NCBI RefSeq assembly: GCF_000478175.1
Contig: NZ_KI515774.1
Location: 245,594-309,593 of the forward strand
Length of the DNA: 64,000 bases
Source of the DNA: Corynebacterium sp. KPL1814
GTDB lineage: Bacteria; Actinomycetota; Actinomycetes; Mycobacteriales; Mycobacteriaceae
Direction of reading: 5' to 3'
Each line of letters starts with the position of its first letter. The first letter of the stretch is position 1. Made by a program: the position numbers and the translations under genes. Under the pieces are notes generated by a model that did not search any database, had not been told where the DNA came from, and was given only the letters and a program-made list of their open reading frames with translations. Below are positions 42,139 to 51,831 of the stretch, one piece after another.

Positions 42139-43896
42139 CTACTTCTTCAGCTTCTTGCGCAGCGGCTTAAACGCGGCCTTGATGTCCTTGAAAGATTCGT
42201 TGTAATCATCCAAGGCGGCGAGGCCGATGGAGCGTTCGCGCTGGTATAGCAGGCCGTAACCGAAGGTATCTTCTCCGCGGCGGTGCGCATTGTGGGCCAG
42301 TTCTAGCAATTTATCCCGCGAGGTGACCGAGTCTTGGAAATCCCCCAAGACCGATTGCATCTTTTTGCAGGCCTTGTACAGGCGCTTGGTCTTTAGCTTC
42401 GTTGCTGAACCGGCCGCCTCTGCTGCGTAACGCAGTTTCTTGGCAGCCTTGCGCATATCGTGGAAATAATCCTCGCGCTCGTGCAGCGAAAGCTCCGCGT
42501 TATCCCAGTTCTCCACGGCCTTCTTATGCCGCTTGACCAGCTTCTTATAGGCCTTTTCTAGATGGCGTGCCATTACGGCATCGACGTCCTCGGCCTCCGC
42601 TTCGCCAGCGCTAGACGGTTCTTCCGTCTTCTTTTCAGCGGCCGATTCTTCCTCTGCGGTATGCGCTTCCGCAGATTCTTCGGCTGAATTATCGGTTGCA
42701 TCCTCGGACGCTTGCGCAGTCGCGTCCACGGCAGTGGAAACGTCATCACCGTCGGCATCTTCTGCGGATTGAGAGCCGGCCGTAGGGGGATCCGCCAAAA
42801 GGCGGTCGAGGGACTCGAGCAATTCGAGGTATTCCTCAGAATTTAGCGCGGCGATAACCCTGCGGTGCGCCCGCCGGTAGGCGGTACCCATATCGCGGGA
42901 GATGTGTTCGCGGGTGGCGGCATCCAAGGTATCGGAATCCTCGGACTCCAGGAGCTCTTGCCAGCGCTCTTCTACGACCTCTGCATCGCGGGCTACGCCC
43001 AAAATACCGGCCAGCTCTTTGAGGTCGGCTTCGATTTTTTCAATCTGCGGGCCGACGACGATGCCATGAAAAGTTTGTAGGTGGCTGCGCAGCTCGCGGG
43101 TAGCCACGCGCATTTGGTGCACCGAGTCCCACTCATCGCGGCGAACGCGCGGATCGTAATCAATCAGTTTGTCGCGGTTGGCCTGCAGCGCTGTAATCAC
43201 TGCTGCTGCCGGGGAATCCTCATCAACATCCGGGGTTACGAGCGCGGGCGGCAGGGGAGCATTGTTGTAGGAATCTCCCAAGGCCGACTTCAACTTAGAC
43301 GGGGACGAAGAAACGCGAGCCCCAGCGCCGATGAGAAGTGAAGTAGCGCGGCGGATGAACTGGCTTCCTTCTTCGGTGCCTGGAAGATCACCGGCAAGCT
43401 CCACTTCCCATTCGCGCCAAGATTGCTGCTGCCCGCCGGGCAGGAAAGAAAAGGCGGTAACGTGGTCATCGCAGAATTCCGCGACCGGATTATTGTGCTC
43501 GTCAGCCAGCAGCATCTCGGTGCGGTTATTATCCACCTGCGCAATGGGGTTTAATTCATTGTGGCGAATGATGGAGCGCACCTGCTGTACCAGCTCTTGG
43601 GGGACCTCGTATTTGCCGTCTACCGGTTCTCCCAGTTCGGTATGAATCTCGGTCCGTCCGCCCTCGCTGGGGATCTTGATGTGCCAGCCATCGTCATTGC
43701 CGCCGGTGCGGCGGCGCAAGGTGATTTTGGCGTGCGTTAGGCGCAAATCTTCCGTGTCGTAATAAATAGCAGATAGAGCGTGGTGGCGCGTTTCTGCAAT
43801 ATGGTCAACTGATTTGAGTCGAGTGAGTTCAGGCAGCTGAGTCGATTCTGCTACGGCGAATTTCGCTTCTACTTCCAGAAAAGTCTGTGTTGACAT
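42139..43896 (-). CDS. CYTH and CHAD domain protein (polyphosphate-related)
   Basis: 585 residues. The CYTH domain opens with LEVEAKFAVAE (the ExExK motif) and carries basic strands KITLRRRTGG and WHIKIPSEGG: a triphosphate tunnel enzyme that binds metal and triphosphate. The CHAD domain follows with VHQMRVATRELRSHLQTF and, at the end, FHDMRKAAKKLRYAAEAAG, the histidine helices that bind polyphosphate. In the middle of CHAD sits an acidic insert of about 75 residues rich in Glu, Asp and Ala (about 375-450), unusual in length. Confidence 0.92.
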   Translation of the reverse strand: MSTQTFLEVEAKFAVAESTQLPELTRLKSVDHIAETRHHALSAIYYDTEDLRLTHAKITLRRRTGGNDDGWHIKIPSEGGRTEIHTELGEPVDGKYEVPQELVQQVRSIIRHNELNPIAQVDNNRTEMLLADEHNNPVAEFCDDHVTAFSFLPGGQQQSWREWEVELAGDLPGTEEGSQFIRRATSLLIGAGARVSSSPSKLKSALGDSYNNAPLPPALVTPDVDEDSPAAAVITALQANRDKLIDYDPRVRRDEWDSVHQMRVATRELRSHLQTFHGIVVGPQIEKIEADLKELAGILGVARDAEVVEERWQELLESEDSDTLDAATREHISRDMGTAYRRAHRRVIAALNSEEYLELLESLDRLLADPPTAGSQSAEDADGDDVSTAVDATAQASEDATDNSAEESAEAHTAEEESAAEKKTEEPSSAGEAEAEDVDAVMARHLEKAYKKLVKRHKKAVENWDNAELSLHEREDYFHDMRKAAKKLRYAAEAAGSATKLKTKRLYKACKKMQSVLGDFQDSVTSRDKLLELAHNAHRRGEDTFGYGLLYQRERSIGLAALDDYNESFKDIKAAFKPLRKKLKK

Positions 43897-44070
43897 TCAC
43901 ATACCCTTAAGCTTTTACAACAATTAATTTCACCTGAGATCCTACCCGTGACGCGCAGCAGGCGCCTGAAAAATTTCGCAGCGTTTGCTGTGCGCACAGG
44001 TAGAAATGTACCGCTGACACCATGGGGCTAAAAGCAGACAGAGGAGGCCACGGAGCAAGGGCCGCCGGTA
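43897..44070. other. 174-base gap, no feature found
   Basis: It separates the CYTH gene from the DUF2786 gene, both on the minus strand. I see no clear terminator or promoter and no open frame of note. Confidence 0.35.
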
Positions 44071-45111
44071 TTAAGAATCGATGCCAGTAGCGGGTCTGCC
44101 TAAGTGAGACCTATCCGCGGCCGTGATGCCGTCAGTGATGCCATGCAAGCTGTTCATGGATAGCGAGGATGTAGTTAGGTTGGGAAATAAGCGGTTTCGG
44201 GTTTCCTCGGCATGATCGGTGCGCGCTTGGAGCGCAGGCAGTGTCTGAGTGGCGATGAGCTCTGCGTGGTGGCTGCAATAGGGAGACTCATCGAGTTTTT
44301 CTTCGATGCCGTCTTCATTGGCTAGCTGCAGCAGTTCCCCAATTCGGGCGGCATAGGAAAGCCGGAAGCTACGACGATAGGCTGCGGTGGTCTGCGTTGC
44401 CCGCGCAAACTCGGCACCCTCACTGTTGCGCATATACCAATCGCATTGGCGGTTCAGGGAGGAGAAAAGATCGGCGCAGTGGGCGGTATCTTCGGGCGCG
44501 CCAATGATGCAGGCAAGGCCCTTTTCGTGGATGAGGAGAGTGGTGCAGCCATTGGCACTGGCGATAGTGCCTAACAAGGTGACCTGGTGCTTGATATATG
44601 GTGGGTGAACATGCACGCGGTGGGAAATGAGGCGGGGCTGGTCACCGGTTAGGAGGTCTTCGATGCGGTATTTTTGCTGCAGCGACTGCGCCTTGGAAAT
44701 GAGTATCTCTGCCTCTTCTGCAAAAGAGGTGGATTCTGCCTTCCGCAATAGTCCCAAGACCTTGTGGCGTATTTTATCCTGCTTGTCGCTAGGGCCGTCG
44801 GTCTGGCTCAGCTCGCCGCCTGCTAGAAGTTCGGTATCGCGCAAACGCGGAAGATGCACCAGTTCTTTCATGATGGCGCGCATTTTATCGCGGGGAATGA
44901 AATTTTCTTGTGGGGCTTCTAATTGCAACCACGCTTTGCGCAGCGCGGGTGAGGTGATGCGGGCAGGTACGTGCGGGCTAGCGCGGTAGATGAGGGGATA
45001 GGAATAAGAGCCTAGGACGTGGCGTAAATCGTCCGGGGACCACCCGTATTGGGCGGCGGTCACTACGGCATCGATAACGCTGGCAGAAAGTTCATCAACG
45101 TGGGAGGTCAT
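44071..45111 (-). CDS. DUF2786 domain protein
   Basis: 346 residues from the ATG at 45111 (MTSHVDELSASVID), with AAGGAAG upstream. DUF2786 is visible as IRHKVLGLLRKAESTSFAEEAEI then AQSLQQKYRIEDLL (about 115-155). A second domain around 200-270 (QCDWYMRNSEGAEFARATQ; RRSFRLSYAARIGELL) matches the pattern of DUF7168-like partners. The frame opens further upstream. Function unknown, perhaps nucleic-acid binding. Confidence 0.8.
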   Translation of the reverse strand: MTSHVDELSASVIDAVVTAAQYGWSPDDLRHVLGSYSYPLIYRASPHVPARITSPALRKAWLQLEAPQENFIPRDKMRAIMKELVHLPRLRDTELLAGGELSQTDGPSDKQDKIRHKVLGLLRKAESTSFAEEAEILISKAQSLQQKYRIEDLLTGDQPRLISHRVHVHPPYIKHQVTLLGTIASANGCTTLLIHEKGLACIIGAPEDTAHCADLFSSLNRQCDWYMRNSEGAEFARATQTTAAYRRSFRLSYAARIGELLQLANEDGIEEKLDESPYCSHHAELIATQTLPALQARTDHAEETRNRLFPNLTTSSLSMNSLHGITDGITAADRSHLGRPATGIDS

Positions 45112-45306
45112 TGTAATTTCTTCCTTTAGATAGCTTGTACAGGTGTTCGCTTGCCCCACTAGCAAAGCACGTGCGCGCAGCCGTACCTGCTCCTATAGCC
45201 CCCGCTAGCTACCCCCTGAATACTCTGGCGACCTGCGAATCTGACCATGTGGAAATTGACTAATGAACTGCACACTGCTTAGCGGTGAGCCGGTAAGGTT
45301 TAGGGC

Positions 45307-46644
45307 ATGAATAGCCAACACGAATTCGTCTTACGCACCGTTGAGGAACGCGATATCCGCTTTATCCGCTTGTGGTTTACGGATATCATGGGCGCCCTCA
45401 AATCCGTAGTGATGAGCCCCTCCGAACTCGAATCCGCCTTTGAGGAGGGGATTGGCTTTGATGGCTCGTCGGTAGAGGGATTTTCCCGCATCTCTGAATC
45501 GGACACCATTGCGCTGCCGGATCCCTCCACCTTTCAAATCCTGCCGTTTGATGACAATGAGCCGGACCTGCAAACGGCGCGCATGTTCTGCGATATTGCG
45601 CAGCCGGATGGCCAGCCTTCCGTGGTGGATCCGCGCCATATCCTGCGCCGCCAGGTCACCGAGGCGGCTAATGATGGATTTACCTGCATGGTCTCGCCGG
45701 AAATTGAGTTCTACCTGCTGGAACACAGCCGGGAGCTAACAGATCTTGTCCCCACCGATAATGGCGGGTATTTCGATCAAGCGACTCACGATACTGCGCC
45801 GCTCTTTCGCCGCCGCGCCATGTTGGCGTTGGAATCGCTCGGCATCGCCACCGAATTTAGCCACCACGAAACCGCGCCGGGCCAGCAGGAAATCGATCTC
45901 CGCCATGCCGATGTGTTGACCATGGCGGATAATATTATGACCTTCCGGCGGGTTATTAAGCAGGTAGCCACGGATTCAAATGTGCGTGCTACGTTTATGC
46001 CCAAGCCCTTTGAGGATCTCCCGGGCTCCGGAATGCACACACACTTTAGCCTTTTTGAAGGCCAGTCCAATGCCTTCCACGATCCGGACGATGAATTTTC
46101 GCTCTCACACACCGCCAAGCAGTTCATCGCCGGAATTTTGGAGCACTCTACGGAGATGAGCCCCATTATCAACCAGTGGCCCAACTCCTATAAGAGGCTG
46201 ATGTTTGGCAATGAGGCGCCGGGTTCGGCCACGTGGGGAGTGCAGAACCGTTCCGCCCTAGTGCGCGTGCCGACGTACCGCTTGACCAAGGAGGAATCGC
46301 GCCGGGTGGAAATCCGTTCCATCGATGCTTCCATGAACCCATACTTGGGCTATGCGGTCATCCTCGCAGCCGGGCTGCGCGGCATCCGAGAAGGCTACGA
46401 ATTAGACGATCCCGCGGAAGACGATGTCCACCAGCTCACCCACCGGGAACGCCGCGCCATGGGGTATAAGGATCTTCCCTCCAGCATGGACCAGGCACTG
46501 CGCGAGTTCGAAAAGTCCGAATTTATGGCGGAGGTCTTGGGCGAGCACGTCTTCGAGTTCTTCTTGCGCGCCAAGTGGGAAGAATGGCGCGATTACCAGC
46601 GCCAAATTACTACAGTCGAGCTGCGCAACAACCTGAATTTCTAG
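45307..46644 (+). CDS. glnA2: Glutamine synthetase type I, GlnA2
   Basis: 445 residues, almost the length of C. glutamicum GlnA2. RFIRLWFTDIMGALKSV, GFDGSSVEGF, EIEFYLLE, MPKPFEDLPGSGMHTHFSLF (ATP and metal) and NSYKRLMFGNEAPGSATWG are present. The adenylylation site region differs from GlnA, consistent with the GlnA2 group, which is not the main assimilation enzyme. TAAGGT lies 8 bases before the ATG, so the message is probably leaderless. glnE follows after 7 bases. Confidence 0.96.
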   Translation: MNSQHEFVLRTVEERDIRFIRLWFTDIMGALKSVVMSPSELESAFEEGIGFDGSSVEGFSRISESDTIALPDPSTFQILPFDDNEPDLQTARMFCDIAQPDGQPSVVDPRHILRRQVTEAANDGFTCMVSPEIEFYLLEHSRELTDLVPTDNGGYFDQATHDTAPLFRRRAMLALESLGIATEFSHHETAPGQQEIDLRHADVLTMADNIMTFRRVIKQVATDSNVRATFMPKPFEDLPGSGMHTHFSLFEGQSNAFHDPDDEFSLSHTAKQFIAGILEHSTEMSPIINQWPNSYKRLMFGNEAPGSATWGVQNRSALVRVPTYRLTKEESRRVEIRSIDASMNPYLGYAVILAAGLRGIREGYELDDPAEDDVHQLTHRERRAMGYKDLPSSMDQALREFEKSEFMAEVLGEHVFEFFLRAKWEEWRDYQRQITTVELRNNLNF

Positions 46645-46651
46645 GAGAATA

Positions 46652-49600
46652 ATGCGTCCTGCCACGGTGCCTTCGCCGGCGTCGCTGGGCCTTAGCCGGT
46701 CCCATGCCGCACAAGACTTAGAACAACTGGGATGGAATAACCCGGAGTCCGTTGACCTTCTATGGACGCTGGCTGCGGTCGGTGATCCAGATTTGGCGCT
46801 TAATAACCTCGTGCGCATTTACGAGCAAGCCCCGGAGCTCGATGCGGAAATCCGCAGCAATGAGCAAGTGCGGGTGCGCCTTCTCGCGCTCTTGGGTGCG
46901 TCGACGGCGTTTGGGGATCACCTCGCTGCCCACCCAGAGTTGTGGGAAGAGCTGAAAAAGCCCCTGCCGGAGCCAGAGGAGATGCTCACCAGCCTGCTTG
47001 AAACGGTGGGGGCGCAGCCGGCAACGTTTGCCGCAGAGCTCGATGCTCCTGATCCAGCGAGGGAGGATCTCAGCGCACCGGGCACGTACCGCGCGAGCGA
47101 AGGTGAGCACAAAAAGGAGATGCGTACCCAGTACCGCACGCTGATGATGCGGCTTGCCGCGCACGATGTGGCGGGTACCTTCCACTCCCGCAAGGGGCAA
47201 TCCCGCCCGCAGCCGGCGGTAAGCTTTCGGCAGGTCACCACGCTGACGACTGCGCTTGCCGATGCCGCCCTTACCGCATCCCTTGCCGTTGCGGTGCGCA
47301 AGATTTACGGCGATGATCCGCTCGATGCGCAGCTTGCCGTCATGGCGATGGGCAAGTGCGGTGCCGGCGAGCTCAATTACATTTCCGATGTGGACGTTAT
47401 CTTCGTCGGCAGCGAGGCAACGCCCAAGGCCACCCGGCTCGCCGCGGAGTTTAACCGGATTGGGTCGACGACATTTTTTGATGTCGATGCGAACCTGCGG
47501 CCGGAGGGTAAGTCTGGGGCGCTGGTGCGCACGCTGGATTCGCACGTGACCTACTACCGCCGGTGGGCAGAGACCTGGGAATTCCAGGCGCTGCTCAAGG
47601 CGCGGGCGATGACCGGCTACCTGCCGTTGGGGCAGGATTACCTGGAACAAATCCGGCCGATGGTCTGGACGGCTTCGCAGCGCGATTCCTTCGTGGAAGA
47701 CGTCCAAGCCATGCGCCGGCGCGTATTGGATAATGTGCCGGATGAGCTCAAACACCGAGAGCTCAAGCTGGGCGTCGGCGGGCTGCGCGATATCGAATTT
47801 GCGGTGCAATTGCTGCAATTGGTGCACGGGCGCTCCGATGAATCTCTGCGCGCGCTTTCGACAGTGGATGCCCTCGACGCGCTTATCTCCGCAGGCTACG
47901 TGGGCCGCGAAGATGGCACGCAGCTCATTGAGGCTTATGAATTTTTGCGCCTTTTAGAACACCGCCTGCAATTGGAGCGCTTCCGCCGCACACACACGCT
48001 GCCGGCAAATGATGATGAAGCGGGCATGAACTGGCTCGCGGTGATTTCGGGATTCTCGCCGCAGGGCACAAAGTCTGCGGTGCAGGGCATGTTAGCGCAT
48101 TTGCGGCGCATTAGGATGCGCATTTCTGAGTTGCACTCGCGCCTGTTTTATCGCCCGTTGCTCAATTCCGTGGTGACCATGTCCGCCGATGAGCTAAAGC
48201 TTTCGCCGGAGGCGGCAAAGCTGCAGCTTGCGGCATTGGGGTATAGCTCGCCGGTGCGCGCCTTTGAGCACCTGACCTCGCTAGCCTCCGGTACGTCCCG
48301 CAAGGCACGCATTCAAGCCATCTTGCTGCCCACCTTGATGGAATGGCTGGCAGACACCGCGGATCCGGATATGGGGTTGCTCAATTACCGCAAGCTATCA
48401 GAGGCGGCCCGCGATAAGTCATGGTTCCTGCGGATTTTGCGGGATGAGGGGATCGTCGGCCAGCGCCTGATGCATATCCTAGGGACCTCGCCATTTACCG
48501 CGGACCTTATTATCAGCGCCCCGGATTCGGTAAAGCAGCTTTCCGATGGCGCGACCGGCCCCAAGTTGCTCGAAACCAAGCCTGAGCAGGTGTCCAAGGC
48601 TCTGGTTAATTCCAGCAAGCGCCATGCGCACCCGGATAAGGCGGTGGCGGTCGCGCGCTCGCTACGCAGGGTGGAGCTGGCGCGCATCGCCAGCGGTGAT
48701 CTTCTAGGGATAATCCCCGTTGAGCAGGTGTGCCAAGAACTGTCGACCATCTGGAACGCAGTCTTGGAAGCCGCCCTGCGCGCTGAGGTGCGGGCCTGGC
48801 GGATGGACCACGAGGATGCGGAACCGCCGGCGCGCATTGCAGTTATTGGCATGGGCCGGCTCGGTGGCCGTGAGCTTGGGTTCGGCTCCGATGCAGATGT
48901 CCTTTTTGTGGCAGAGCCTGAAGCTGCAGACGATGAAGGCGAGGCTATGCGGTGGGCTATCGGGATCGTCGATAAGCTGCGCCGTCGCCTTGCCAAGCCT
49001 TCTGGGGATCCTCCCTTGGACGTTGACTTGGGCTTGCGCCCAGAGGGACGATCTGGCGCGGTGGTGCGCAGCATTGCCTCCTACAAGCGCTATTACCGCG
49101 AGTGGGGCGAGGCTTGGGAAATGCAGGCGCTGCTGCGTGCGGCCTTCATCGCCGGGGACGAGGAAGTGGGCCAGCGCTTTATGGAGATGATCGATGAATA
49201 CCGCTACCCGGATAGCGGCGCGAGCCAGTCCACCATTCGCGCCATCCGGCGCATGAAGGCTCGGGTGGATAATGAGCGCCTGCCGCGTGGGGCCGACCGC
49301 ACCACCCACACGAAGCTGGGGCGCGGGGCGCTGACCGATATTGAATGGACGGTGCAGCTGCTTATTATGATGCACGGGCATGAGCATCCCGAGCTGCGGC
49401 AACCAGGGACCTTGCCGGTGCTGGAGGCGCTGGAACAAAGCGGCATCTTAAGCGCCGATCAAACCAGTGACCTGCGAGATGCGTGGTTGATGGCAACGGA
49501 CGCCCGCAACGCGTTGGTGCTGGTGCGCGGCAAGCGCGTGGACCAATTGCCTGGGCCTGGCCCACAATTGGCCCAGGTAGCCGGCGCGGCCGGCTGGACG

Positions 49601-49711
49601 CCGGAGAATAACCAGGATTTCCTGGATACGTACCTGAAATTGACCCGGCACGCGCGCAAGGTGGTCGATGAAGTCTTTTGGGGAGAGGAGGAATCCTTCG
49701 AGCATTCTTAA
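46652..49711 (+). CDS. glnE: Bifunctional glutamine synthetase adenylyltransferase/deadenylase
   Basis: 1019 residues. Two nucleotidyltransferase domains: the N-terminal with MGKCGAGELNYISDVDVIFVG (about 232-252), the C-terminal with GMGRLGGRELGFGSDADVLFV (about 733-753). Each has the GSD-type metal motif. It attaches or removes AMP on glutamine synthetase (the gene at 57744) according to nitrogen status. AGGAG precedes the ATG. In operon with glnA2. Confidence 0.97.
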   Translation: MRPATVPSPASLGLSRSHAAQDLEQLGWNNPESVDLLWTLAAVGDPDLALNNLVRIYEQAPELDAEIRSNEQVRVRLLALLGASTAFGDHLAAHPELWEELKKPLPEPEEMLTSLLETVGAQPATFAAELDAPDPAREDLSAPGTYRASEGEHKKEMRTQYRTLMMRLAAHDVAGTFHSRKGQSRPQPAVSFRQVTTLTTALADAALTASLAVAVRKIYGDDPLDAQLAVMAMGKCGAGELNYISDVDVIFVGSEATPKATRLAAEFNRIGSTTFFDVDANLRPEGKSGALVRTLDSHVTYYRRWAETWEFQALLKARAMTGYLPLGQDYLEQIRPMVWTASQRDSFVEDVQAMRRRVLDNVPDELKHRELKLGVGGLRDIEFAVQLLQLVHGRSDESLRALSTVDALDALISAGYVGREDGTQLIEAYEFLRLLEHRLQLERFRRTHTLPANDDEAGMNWLAVISGFSPQGTKSAVQGMLAHLRRIRMRISELHSRLFYRPLLNSVVTMSADELKLSPEAAKLQLAALGYSSPVRAFEHLTSLASGTSRKARIQAILLPTLMEWLADTADPDMGLLNYRKLSEAARDKSWFLRILRDEGIVGQRLMHILGTSPFTADLIISAPDSVKQLSDGATGPKLLETKPEQVSKALVNSSKRHAHPDKAVAVARSLRRVELARIASGDLLGIIPVEQVCQELSTIWNAVLEAALRAEVRAWRMDHEDAEPPARIAVIGMGRLGGRELGFGSDADVLFVAEPEAADDEGEAMRWAIGIVDKLRRRLAKPSGDPPLDVDLGLRPEGRSGAVVRSIASYKRYYREWGEAWEMQALLRAAFIAGDEEVGQRFMEMIDEYRYPDSGASQSTIRAIRRMKARVDNERLPRGADRTTHTKLGRGALTDIEWTVQLLIMMHGHEHPELRQPGTLPVLEALEQSGILSADQTSDLRDAWLMATDARNALVLVRGKRVDQLPGPGPQLAQVAGAAGWTPENNQDFLDTYLKLTRHARKVVDEVFWGEEESFEHS

Positions 49712-49808
49712 AGTTGCCGCATAACTTGGTCTATGCAGCGCTAATTCCCTTAACTTTTAAAGTATCGGACTCTAAAGTAGGAACAAGTTAGAGAAAGGAT
49801 CTTTGGTT

Positions 49809-50180
49809 ATGTCATTTCAGCTGCAGCTCGATGTGGACTCCGCTACGGTTGGAGAATTGGCCGCGTTGCTTTCTGCCGCTCGCGCGGCTGGGGTCCGTGA
49901 TGATGACGTCCTAGAATTAGATGGCACCACCTTGACCATCGCGGTCTCGGCCCCGCAGACGGGCGCGTCCCGCGCCGGGCAGAACGTCGGTGCGCCGCAG
50001 CGCGCAGACGACTTCGAACGCGAGGGCAGTGCGGACTCCCGCTCCCGCGGGCGCGGCGACCGCATTGGGGAGGCCACGATCCGCTCGCTTATCGATATCT
50101 TGAATGAACGCGGCACTGGCAATTCCTCGCGCGGTAATGGATACGGATTCTTCGGGGGAAGTTCGGATTACCATGGCTAA
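49809..50180 (+). CDS. Hypothetical protein, Gly/Arg/Ser-rich middle
   Basis: 123 residues from ATG 49809 (MSFQLQLDVDSATVGELAAL). An upstream TTG is less likely; AAAGGAT lies 10 bases ahead of the ATG. The N-terminal 50 residues look like a small alpha/beta fold; the middle is Arg/Gly/Ser/Asp rich; the end is FFGGSSDYHG. The next gene overlaps by 8 bases, so they are coupled. I do not recognise the family. Confidence 0.65.
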   Translation: MSFQLQLDVDSATVGELAALLSAARAAGVRDDDVLELDGTTLTIAVSAPQTGASRAGQNVGAPQRADDFEREGSADSRSRGRGDRIGEATIRSLIDILNERGTGNSSRGNGYGFFGGSSDYHG

Positions 50181-50640
50181 ATCACCGGGGGCCCACCGCA
50201 GAAAGCTTATCTACCTCTGGGGCTGTATCGCCGTGGCGGCCATAATCGCCGTCGTCGTTGGCACGTGGGCAACCAACCGCCATCACCCGCCTAAAGGGAC
50301 GATGACCGTGGGCGATGCCGTAGCCGGGGGCGTGGTGCAGGAAGAAGCGCCCGCCCAGGTTAATGGTGCAGTGGGAGGCGATGCGTCTTCAGAGGCCAAT
50401 CGCGTGATGTCGCTGGCGAAGGCGTTGGGTATTCCGTTGGAATCGGTGCCGCGCGATATTACCCAGAATAAATCCGGAAAGTCTGATGTCCGGCAGTATC
50501 TAGAGCGCGAGTTAAAGAGCGCCGTGGCCTCTGGTGAGCTGGATGAAGACGATGAAAAGGCCATCATCGGTGCCTTTGAAAAGGGGATTGTCATCCCAGC
50601 CAGCGATGGCATCGTGGCTGAAAGCGCCCCGGCGAATTAG
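50173..50640 (+). CDS. Membrane-anchored hypothetical protein
   Basis: 155 residues from the ATG at 50173 (MAKSPGAHRRK), overlapping the previous stop by 8 bases (ATGGCTAA). One N-terminal membrane segment (LWGCIAVAAIIAVVVGTWA), then a soluble outside part rich in acidic residues with a helical region NRVMSLAKALGIPLESV. Function unknown. Confidence 0.7.
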   Translation: MAKSPGAHRRKLIYLWGCIAVAAIIAVVVGTWATNRHHPPKGTMTVGDAVAGGVVQEEAPAQVNGAVGGDASSEANRVMSLAKALGIPLESVPRDITQNKSGKSDVRQYLERELKSAVASGELDEDDEKAIIGAFEKGIVIPASDGIVAESAPAN

Positions 50641-50800
50641 ACCAGTGCCGTGGCCCCGGATTGCCTGCGAATGGTCCCCGCGAAGTTTCAGGAAACCGGC
50701 AGACTGACGGCATGGCTTTAACAGCTCGTCTCCCTAGAGTTATCCCATAACGAAACGGTAACGAAGCAAGCTGAGCGTTACCGAGGGACTGGAGGAGACG

Positions 50801-50998
50801 ATGACAATCAAGAATAAGTTATCCACAACCGCGGCGGTGGCCGCAGCCATAGTCTTTCCTATTAGCGGGGGATTAGGTATTGCCTTTGCGGTAAACGCGG
50901 TTCCAGCAGAGACCATAGCCCAAGCAGCAACCGGGGACCCATTACTCCTGCACCTCAAGTCCGCATTCGATCTAGCAACTGCAATAGCGCGGCGATGA
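50801..50998 (+). CDS. Small secreted or membrane peptide, 65 residues
   Basis: GGAGGAGACG directly precedes the ATG. The N-terminus MTIKNKLSTTAAVAAAIVFP with a following ISGGLGIAFAVNAVPA looks like a signal peptide with a possible cleavage after AVNA. The mature part would be about 33 residues. Not recognised. The strong ribosome binding site is the main support. Confidence 0.55.
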   Translation: MTIKNKLSTTAAVAAAIVFPISGGLGIAFAVNAVPAETIAQAATGDPLLLHLKSAFDLATAIARR

Positions 50999-51045
50999 CG
51001 TGAATACCCCATCCGCGCACCGCCGCAGCTGCTAAAGTGCCAGGC

Positions 51046-51831
51046 ATGTTGGTTGATGCCGTTCGCCTGAAATCCATGCCGCGGGATTATCGCCGTAGCC
51101 TGCCTGTCTTTGATTACCTGGCAGATTTAAGGCGCTTTTCCTTTACCCGCCCGGTGACGATTTTCGTCGGTGATAACGGCATAGGAAAATCCAGCCTGCT
51201 GGCCGCCATGGCAACGGATCTTGGGTGTTCTCCCAAGGGCGGCCGGATGGGGGATCCGGAAGCAATCTTGCCGTTAAGCCCGGTGGTCTGCGAGGGCACG
51301 GGACTCATTCAGCGGGCCTATTTTTTGCGCGCGGAAACCCATGAATACCTCCTTTCGCGCGAGCAATCCCCCGAGGAATCCGGCGGGCGTTCCATCCTGC
51401 CCTCCCAGGTGGACGTGCAGGCCCGCTCGCACGGCGAGTCCGTTTTCGATGTGCTCTATGAGCGCGTCGATGGCGCGGGGGTATATATCTTTGACGAACC
51501 AGAATCGGGCTTATCCGTTGTCCGGCAACTGGCGCTGATCGCTGAAATCGCCCAAGCCGTTGACCGCGGTGCACAGTTATTTATCGCCACGCATTCACCG
51601 ATCCTGCTGGGCTGCCCCAATGCCGATATCGTGGAATTAAATGACACCGGCTTCCAGCGCATTTCCTTTGATGAGGCCGAAGCCGTGGCAGCGACCAAGG
51701 AGTTCCTCGCGGATCCAGAGGGAACCATCAACTTTATCTTGGACCCAAAGGCAGAAGAAGCGGAAGAAGAGACGGAAGCCACGGAGATAGCGGCTGTCGA
51801 TGAGGCCGAAGGACCGAATAAGCAGCGTTAG
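51046..51831 (+). CDS. AAA-family ATPase of the ABC/OLD type
   Basis: 261 residues from ATG 51046. Walker A is VGDNGIGKSSLLAAMA, Walker B VYIFDEPESGLSV, and the switch histidine is in FIATHSPILLG. TAAAGT 7 bases upstream of the ATG suggests a leaderless message; a GTG at 51037 is an alternative start. The C-terminal 30 residues are Glu-rich. Such small stand-alone ATPases are often of unknown role. It converges on the MFS gene with overlapping stop codons. Confidence 0.85.
   Translation: MLVDAVRLKSMPRDYRRSLPVFDYLADLRRFSFTRPVTIFVGDNGIGKSSLLAAMATDLGCSPKGGRMGDPEAILPLSPVVCEGTGLIQRAYFLRAETHEYLLSREQSPEESGGRSILPSQVDVQARSHGESVFDVLYERVDGAGVYIFDEPESGLSVVRQLALIAEIAQAVDRGAQLFIATHSPILLGCPNADIVELNDTGFQRISFDEAEAVAATKEFLADPEGTINFILDPKAEEAEEETEATEIAAVDEAEGPNKQR

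Noticed and set aside
46760-47827. 355-codon minus-strand frame opposite glnE
   Set aside because: Shadow of glnE with no independent signals.
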